Of a stretch of 62,031 nucleotides of DNA, positions 57,798 through 62,031 are shown in pieces. Each line of letters begins with the position of its first letter. The first letter of the stretch is position 1. Below the pieces are notes generated by a model. It ran no database searches. It was not told where the DNA came from and worked only from the letters and a program-made list of their open reading frames with translations. The stretch covers positions 1 through 62,031 of the forward strand of contig JACPZP010000047.1 of the NCBI GenBank assembly GCA_016195405.1, written 5' to 3'. The stretch comes from Planctomycetota bacterium. Its GTDB lineage: Bacteria > Planctomycetota > Planctomycetia > Gemmatales > Gemmataceae. Made by a program: the position numbers and the translations under genes.

Positions 57798-58661
57798 TCA
57801 CTTTTCCTGCAACTCGCTAATCCACACCGTCCAAATGTCGAGGCCGCCTTTGCCGCCGGGACGGTCGGAGACGAAGAAAAGCCTGGTGCCGTCGGCGTAC
57901 AGGCTCGGTGACATGTCGCCGCGCTTAGCCTCGGGATGATTCAGGCTGACAAGCGGCTCGGGCTTGGACCACGGCGCGCCGACTTTCGCACGCCTTGACC
58001 GGAACAATCCGACGCGGCCGTTTTCGAGCGGTCCCTCCAGATACATCACGAGTGTGCTCGGCGTCAAGACGGCGTGGTGAAAGCCTGTCTCAAAGCCGAC
58101 TTCCTTGGCGTCGCCGATGGGGCCCGGCTTGGGACCCTTCGCCATGAATAGCTTCCAACCGTCCTTGAGCTTGCGGCTAAAATAGAATTCCTTGCCCGCC
58201 GGCGTAATCCAGGGATGGAGTTCGTCCTCCGGTTCATTGACGCCGAGCAAGCGGAACGGCGCCAGCGGTCCGGCTTTTTTCAGGATATCGAAGTTTTTGA
58301 GTCCTTTGAGTTTGTCGTCGGGCACTTCGTTGCTCGCGAAATAGAGCACGTCGCCTTGCAAGAACGGGCTGCGGCAATCGGCATCTTTGCCGGTTAGGAA
58401 GGAGTCACCTTTGGGCCATGGGCTTGACGTCTGCGCATGCTTTGCGTGCATGATTTCCCAGCGACCCGATTTGTTGCTGGCATAGTAGAGGTTCAAGCCG
58501 TCGGCCGTGAAGGGATCGACCTCGTCTGCCTCGGTGTTGAGTTTCTCGAGGTTGGTCGCGTGGACGCCTTTTTGCAAACCGCCCTTTTTTGAATCATCGC
58601 CGGATTGGAAGGCGCCCGCGCCAATGGCGACTAGGATTGCGGCGGAAAGAAGGGTCTTCAT
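57798..58661 (-). CDS. Secreted PD40 beta-propeller protein
   Basis: 287 residues; the ATG at 58661 is preceded by GGGAGAG. A signal peptide covers about 1-18 ('LLSAAILVAIGAGAFQ'). The mature part consists of PD40/TolB-like blades: 'DEVDPFTADGLNLYYASNKS', 'DCRSPFLQGDVLYFASNE', 'DELHPWITPAGKEFYFSRKL' and 'RGDMSPSLYADGTRLFFVSD'. About five blades are visible. Such proteins bind periplasmic partners or ligands. It converges on pepA and has no close operon partner. Confidence 0.85.
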   Translation of the reverse strand: MKTLLSAAILVAIGAGAFQSGDDSKKGGLQKGVHATNLEKLNTEADEVDPFTADGLNLYYASNKSGRWEIMHAKHAQTSSPWPKGDSFLTGKDADCRSPFLQGDVLYFASNEVPDDKLKGLKNFDILKKAGPLAPFRLLGVNEPEDELHPWITPAGKEFYFSRKLKDGWKLFMAKGPKPGPIGDAKEVGFETGFHHAVLTPSTLVMYLEGPLENGRVGLFRSRRAKVGAPWSKPEPLVSLNHPEAKRGDMSPSLYADGTRLFFVSDRPGGKGGLDIWTVWISELQEK

Positions 58662-58735
58662 CTCTCCCTCGATGATGCAATGAAAGACGACGCGTCTAAG
58701 ACAAATATAGGATGAATCCGCTCACTGCGTCTGTT

Positions 58736-61675
58736 TTAGGCGTGTGACTCCTCGCTTGGGCCATCGCTGATTCCCCTGGGTTTGATTAGCGGCAGGCACA
58801 CGCGGAAAGTGGCGCCATTGCCAGGGCTGCTCTCCACGTCGATGTGGCCGCCGTGTGCCTCCACGATGTTGTGCGTGATCGCCAGGCCCAACCCGGTGCC
58901 TTCGCCCACGTCCTTGGTGGTGAAGAACGGGTCGAACAGCCGGCTTTGATCCTCCGCACGGATACCGGGACCGTTGTCTTGCACCTCGATCATCATCTCC
59001 TTGCCGCGTCGCTGGGTTCGCACCCGGACCAGGCCGCCTTGTTTGCGATGCGACTCGATCGCCTGGAACGCATTCAAAAGCAAGTTGAGGATGACTTGAC
59101 CGATCTGTGTCTCCACGCACGGCACGCGCGGATTGGGATCGTGATCCTGCTGGACGTTAATACCGGTGCGCTTAAAGCGGCCGTGTAGGATTTCAAGGCT
59201 GTTATCGATCAGGTCGACCAGGTTGACGTTTTCCTGGAGCTGGGCTGCTTCTGTTCGGGCCAGTCCGCGCAGGGAATGGATGATTCTCGAGACGCGTTCG
59301 ACGCCGTCGCGGGTCCGCTTCAAGAGCGGGCCCAAGCTCTCGCGCAGATAGGGCAGGTCGATCTTTTCCACGCATTGGGCAATCTTCCCCGCTAGGGCCT
59401 GGTCTGTCTTGGATTCCTCGTACAGGGAAATCAATGCGAGCAGACCCTGAAAATCGCGATCGAGGACAGCGAGGTTGTTGGCCACGAAGGAGAGCGGATT
59501 GTTGATCTCATGGGCAATGCCGGCGGACAGAAGGCCGATCGAAGCCAGCTTCTCGCTTTGCAGCACCATGGAGCGCATCTTGTTGCGTTCACTAAGATCG
59601 CGGACAGCGGCGAGAAAATGCACCGCCGGATGCAGCGCGCCTTCCGCCGGCTCGCCGATGGGCAAGGCGCTCAAGGCGATCTCCACGTGCAGCTCGGCGC
59701 CGTCCTTGCGCAGTGCGCGAACCTCGACGGTTCTGCCGATGAGGTGTGCCTCGCGAGTGGCCACGTAACGCTCCAGACCCTTTTGATGACGCTCGCGCAA
59801 ATCCGGCGGCACGAGCGTGCTGGTCGGTTTGCCGATCACCTCTTCGGCCTTGTAGCCAAAGATCCGTTCCGCCGCCGGGTTGAAGAGGCGGATGATGCCG
59901 GCTTGATCGGCAAGGACGATGCCGTCGAGAGTCGCCTCGGCTAATACGCGGTAGCGTCTTTCGGACTCCGCCAGATCCGTTTCGGACTGGATGCGCTCCG
60001 TCACGTCCCAGAAAATCCCCTGCAGGCCAACGACTTTCCCCTCCGAATCATGCACCGGCGTCTTGACGACTTGGACGTGCAGATGGGTTCCATCAGGCAG
60101 ATGGTGGGCCTCGATGGTCTCGAACGGCACTCCAGTCTGTAACACTCGTTGGTCGTCGGCGACGTACTTGGCCGCCAGCTCGGTGGGAAAGAGATCGAAA
60201 TCGGTTTTGCCCAAAAGCGCGTCGAGCGGCCGCTTCACGGTTTCACAATATTTCTGATTGGCGAAGGTGACGCGGCCGCGCAGGTCCTTGCGGAAGATGT
60301 TTTGGGGCAGGTGCTGCACCAGCGAATGGTACAAGGCTTCCGAATCGCGCAGTGCGCCTTCCATGCGGCGGCGCTCGAGGACCTGGCTGATCTGGCTCGC
60401 GCAGGCGTGAAGCATGGAAAGCACTTCGTCTTCCGCGGCCTGGTCGCTGCGACTGAGAAACTCGATGACGCCGGTGATGCCGGAGTTCCCGAGAATCGGC
60501 AGCGCGAAGGCGCGCCGCAGACCGCCGGCGCGGGCCAACTTGGAGCGCAAGCTCGTGCCTTGCGCTTGCTCGGCGTCGTCGGTGAAAACAATGGACGCCG
60601 GCGCTGCATTGGCCCATGCCTGGCCGGGCACGTCGCGGCCGCTGTCGAGGGCGATTTGCCGTGTCACTTCCAGAAAATCCGAAACGGCCAGCGACGGCTG
60701 GTGCCAGCAGTCGTGGCAGAAGAGGCAATTCTCGCGTGGATCGACTAGCCACAACACACCGACGTCGAGGCCCAGGACTTCGCACAGGCCTTGAAGGATT
60801 TTGCCCGCGCCCTGCTGGAGGCCGCCGGCTTCCGTCAGGGTCCGGGACACGGCGTATTGGGTAGCCAGCCGGTCCGCGGTGCGTTTGCGGTCGGTGAAGT
60901 CACGGCAAACGATCACAGCGCCGGTGAGATTGCCCTCGGCATCACGCATGGGCCGGCCGGCCACGCTGACCCACAAACCCTCGGGGGCATGAGGCCGGCG
61001 CACGAACATCTCCATGTCGTTGATCTCTTCGCCCCGCAGACAGCGTGTCAGCGGCGATTCGTCGGGCAACAGCGGCGTGACACGGTCGGGTTTGTAGAGT
61101 CCGTGCGGCCGTAATCTGCGGCCGATCTCTTCCTTCTCCGAACCCAGCGCAAAAAGCCGTTGCGCCGCCGGGTTGAAGCCGAGGAGTTGTTGGGCGGTGT
61201 TGGCGACCAGGACCGCCTCGCCCATGGTGTTAAGGACGGAGCGCAGCAGTTCGGTCTGCCGGGCGAGGGCGTCTTCGGCGTGCTTCTGCTGGCTGATGTC
61301 GCGCATGACGGCCAGGACCGCGTGCTTGCCGTTCAGCTTGATCGCCGAGGTGTTGATGTCGACCGGAATGACCTGACCATCTTTGGTGCGGTGGCGTCCT
61401 TCGCAGCGGAACCGGCCCTGTCCAAGCTGCGTCTTCAAGCGCTGGGAGAATCCGGCGGCGAAACTGGGGTCGTCGATATCGCGGGTATTGAGGCGCAGCA
61501 TTTCGGAGCGCGAGTAACCCAAGCGGCGGCAGGCGGCGGGATTGGCCTCGAGGATATTGCCGTCGGCATCGTGTACGAAAACGGCGTCGTCGATGGCCTC
61601 GAAGAGCGAACGCGTCCACTCCGGCGGCGTTGACGCTTGGCCTGGCGCGTCCGGCTCCGGGGTTGCCGGCCTCAT
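58736..61675 (-). CDS. PAS-PAS-GAF-PAS-PAS sensor histidine kinase
   Basis: 979 residues with no transmembrane helix, so cytoplasmic. In order: PAS (about 20-130), PAS (about 145-265), GAF-like (about 285-440), PAS (about 450-565), PAS (about 575-690), then HisKA with phosphoacceptor in 'LSAGIAHEINNPLSFVANN' (about residue 725) and HATPase with 'NLLLNAFQAIE' (N box), 'VQDNGPGIRAED' (G1) and 'GEGTGLGLAITHNIVEAHGG' (G2). The GAF-like region carries the cluster 'ENCLFCHDCWHQPS', which could bind a metal, Fe-S cluster or haem. No receiver or response-regulator gene is adjacent, so it is an orphan kinase. Confidence 0.93.
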   Translation of the reverse strand: MRPATPEPDAPGQASTPPEWTRSLFEAIDDAVFVHDADGNILEANPAACRRLGYSRSEMLRLNTRDIDDPSFAAGFSQRLKTQLGQGRFRCEGRHRTKDGQVIPVDINTSAIKLNGKHAVLAVMRDISQQKHAEDALARQTELLRSVLNTMGEAVLVANTAQQLLGFNPAAQRLFALGSEKEEIGRRLRPHGLYKPDRVTPLLPDESPLTRCLRGEEINDMEMFVRRPHAPEGLWVSVAGRPMRDAEGNLTGAVIVCRDFTDRKRTADRLATQYAVSRTLTEAGGLQQGAGKILQGLCEVLGLDVGVLWLVDPRENCLFCHDCWHQPSLAVSDFLEVTRQIALDSGRDVPGQAWANAAPASIVFTDDAEQAQGTSLRSKLARAGGLRRAFALPILGNSGITGVIEFLSRSDQAAEDEVLSMLHACASQISQVLERRRMEGALRDSEALYHSLVQHLPQNIFRKDLRGRVTFANQKYCETVKRPLDALLGKTDFDLFPTELAAKYVADDQRVLQTGVPFETIEAHHLPDGTHLHVQVVKTPVHDSEGKVVGLQGIFWDVTERIQSETDLAESERRYRVLAEATLDGIVLADQAGIIRLFNPAAERIFGYKAEEVIGKPTSTLVPPDLRERHQKGLERYVATREAHLIGRTVEVRALRKDGAELHVEIALSALPIGEPAEGALHPAVHFLAAVRDLSERNKMRSMVLQSEKLASIGLLSAGIAHEINNPLSFVANNLAVLDRDFQGLLALISLYEESKTDQALAGKIAQCVEKIDLPYLRESLGPLLKRTRDGVERVSRIIHSLRGLARTEAAQLQENVNLVDLIDNSLEILHGRFKRTGINVQQDHDPNPRVPCVETQIGQVILNLLLNAFQAIESHRKQGGLVRVRTQRRGKEMMIEVQDNGPGIRAEDQSRLFDPFFTTKDVGEGTGLGLAITHNIVEAHGGHIDVESSPGNGATFRVCLPLIKPRGISDGPSEESHA

Positions 61676-62031
61676 GGGGAGACTCTCCGTGTAATCCGAG
61701 CGAGGCTAGTCCAAGTGAGGAATACGCTCGATTTTACCACAAACTGCACTTTCTGAGAAAACCTATGTTACCCAAACTCACAAGCGCCGAAACTTCGGCG
61801 CTGGATTTGCAATCGGGTAAAGTGGCACCAGAGCCGGGAAAACAACGGGAGCGCGGCGATTCGTCTTCCGGCGACCACACGGAACCTAGCCGCTGCACTG
61901 GGGTTGCGTGGTGATTTTCGACACGGACTGGCTTGGACGCCCATGCTCTGGTAATTCGCCCTTGTCTGTGTTTCATCGAGGATTCTCACGCCGTTAAACT
62001 GGGCGCTCTAAGGTTTGCTCAGAAAGTGCAG
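61676..62031. other. 356-bp non-coding end of the window
   Basis: It lies upstream of the PAS kinase gene and should hold its promoter. No gene, repeat or clear promoter box is seen. Confidence 0.5.

Overview
The window looks like a chromosomal segment of a GC-rich planctomycete. The best evidence is a DUF1501 plus cytochrome-c/DUF1553 gene pair (24360-28564), a large secreted protein opening with a planctomycete-type 'LEILENRIVPS' leader (30679-32847), a GYF_2/zinc-ribbon membrane protein, a zinc-ribbon Ser/Thr kinase with RDD membrane domains, a DUF1573 protein, and many intergenic palindromic repeats. The genus cannot be named from the sequence alone. I see no rRNA, CRISPR array, phage or plasmid backbone; the single tRNA is tRNA-Asn(GUU) at 33252-33323.

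Layout. 1-7.5 kb: the 3' part of mnmG, a GYF_2 membrane protein, an HTH-receiver regulator behind a near-perfect sigma70 promoter, a histidine kinase with an HDOD-like N-terminus, a Kdo-hydroxylase-family oxygenase and comF. 7.9-14.2 kb: a DUF1573 protein, an ABC-2 exporter pair, a cardiolipin synthase without its usual first membrane helix that starts at the edge of a 32-bp palindrome, and a thiO-like oxidase broken by one in-frame amber codon. 14.2-20 kb: a duplicated kinase-RDD / pseudokinase-RDD protein, a pore-less voltage-sensor-like membrane protein, a secreted caspase-fold protein and a poly-aspartate secreted protein. 20-24 kb: a second ABC-2 pair whose permease carries an in-frame palindromic repeat, then a DUF559 endonuclease-like gene bracketed by inverted copies of the same repeat, then an MFS transporter.

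24-39.5 kb: the DUF1501/cytochrome operon, a DksA-type zinc finger, an alpha/beta hydrolase, a surface transglutaminase-like protein, tRNA-Asn, an FAH-family hydrolase, dxs, a beta-CASP metallo-beta-lactamase protein, DUF3052 and a decayed zinc-ribbon gene. 39.5-47.6 kb: a very large multi-domain thioredoxin protein, a 1312-residue polytopic membrane protein of unknown function and a transglutaminase-like protein. 47.7-57.8 kb: a Gfo/Idh/MocA oxidoreductase, a class III aminotransferase, a probable zinc-homeostasis trio (ZnuB-like permease, UPF0718 permease, His-rich TIGR03943 partner), two tandem secreted CxxC paralogues and leucyl aminopeptidase. 57.8-62 kb: a PD40 beta-propeller protein and a PAS/GAF histidine kinase.

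The strongest leads are (i) the DUF559 gene between inverted C-rich hairpins plus a solo copy of that hairpin inside a coding sequence; (ii) GTAGG...CCTAC hairpins that supply the stop codons of two convergent genes and show compensatory changes; (iii) the duplicated kinase/pseudokinase protein; (iv) the pore-less voltage-sensor-like protein beside the caspase-fold / poly-Asp pair. All functions are read from the sequence by eye; no database search was run.
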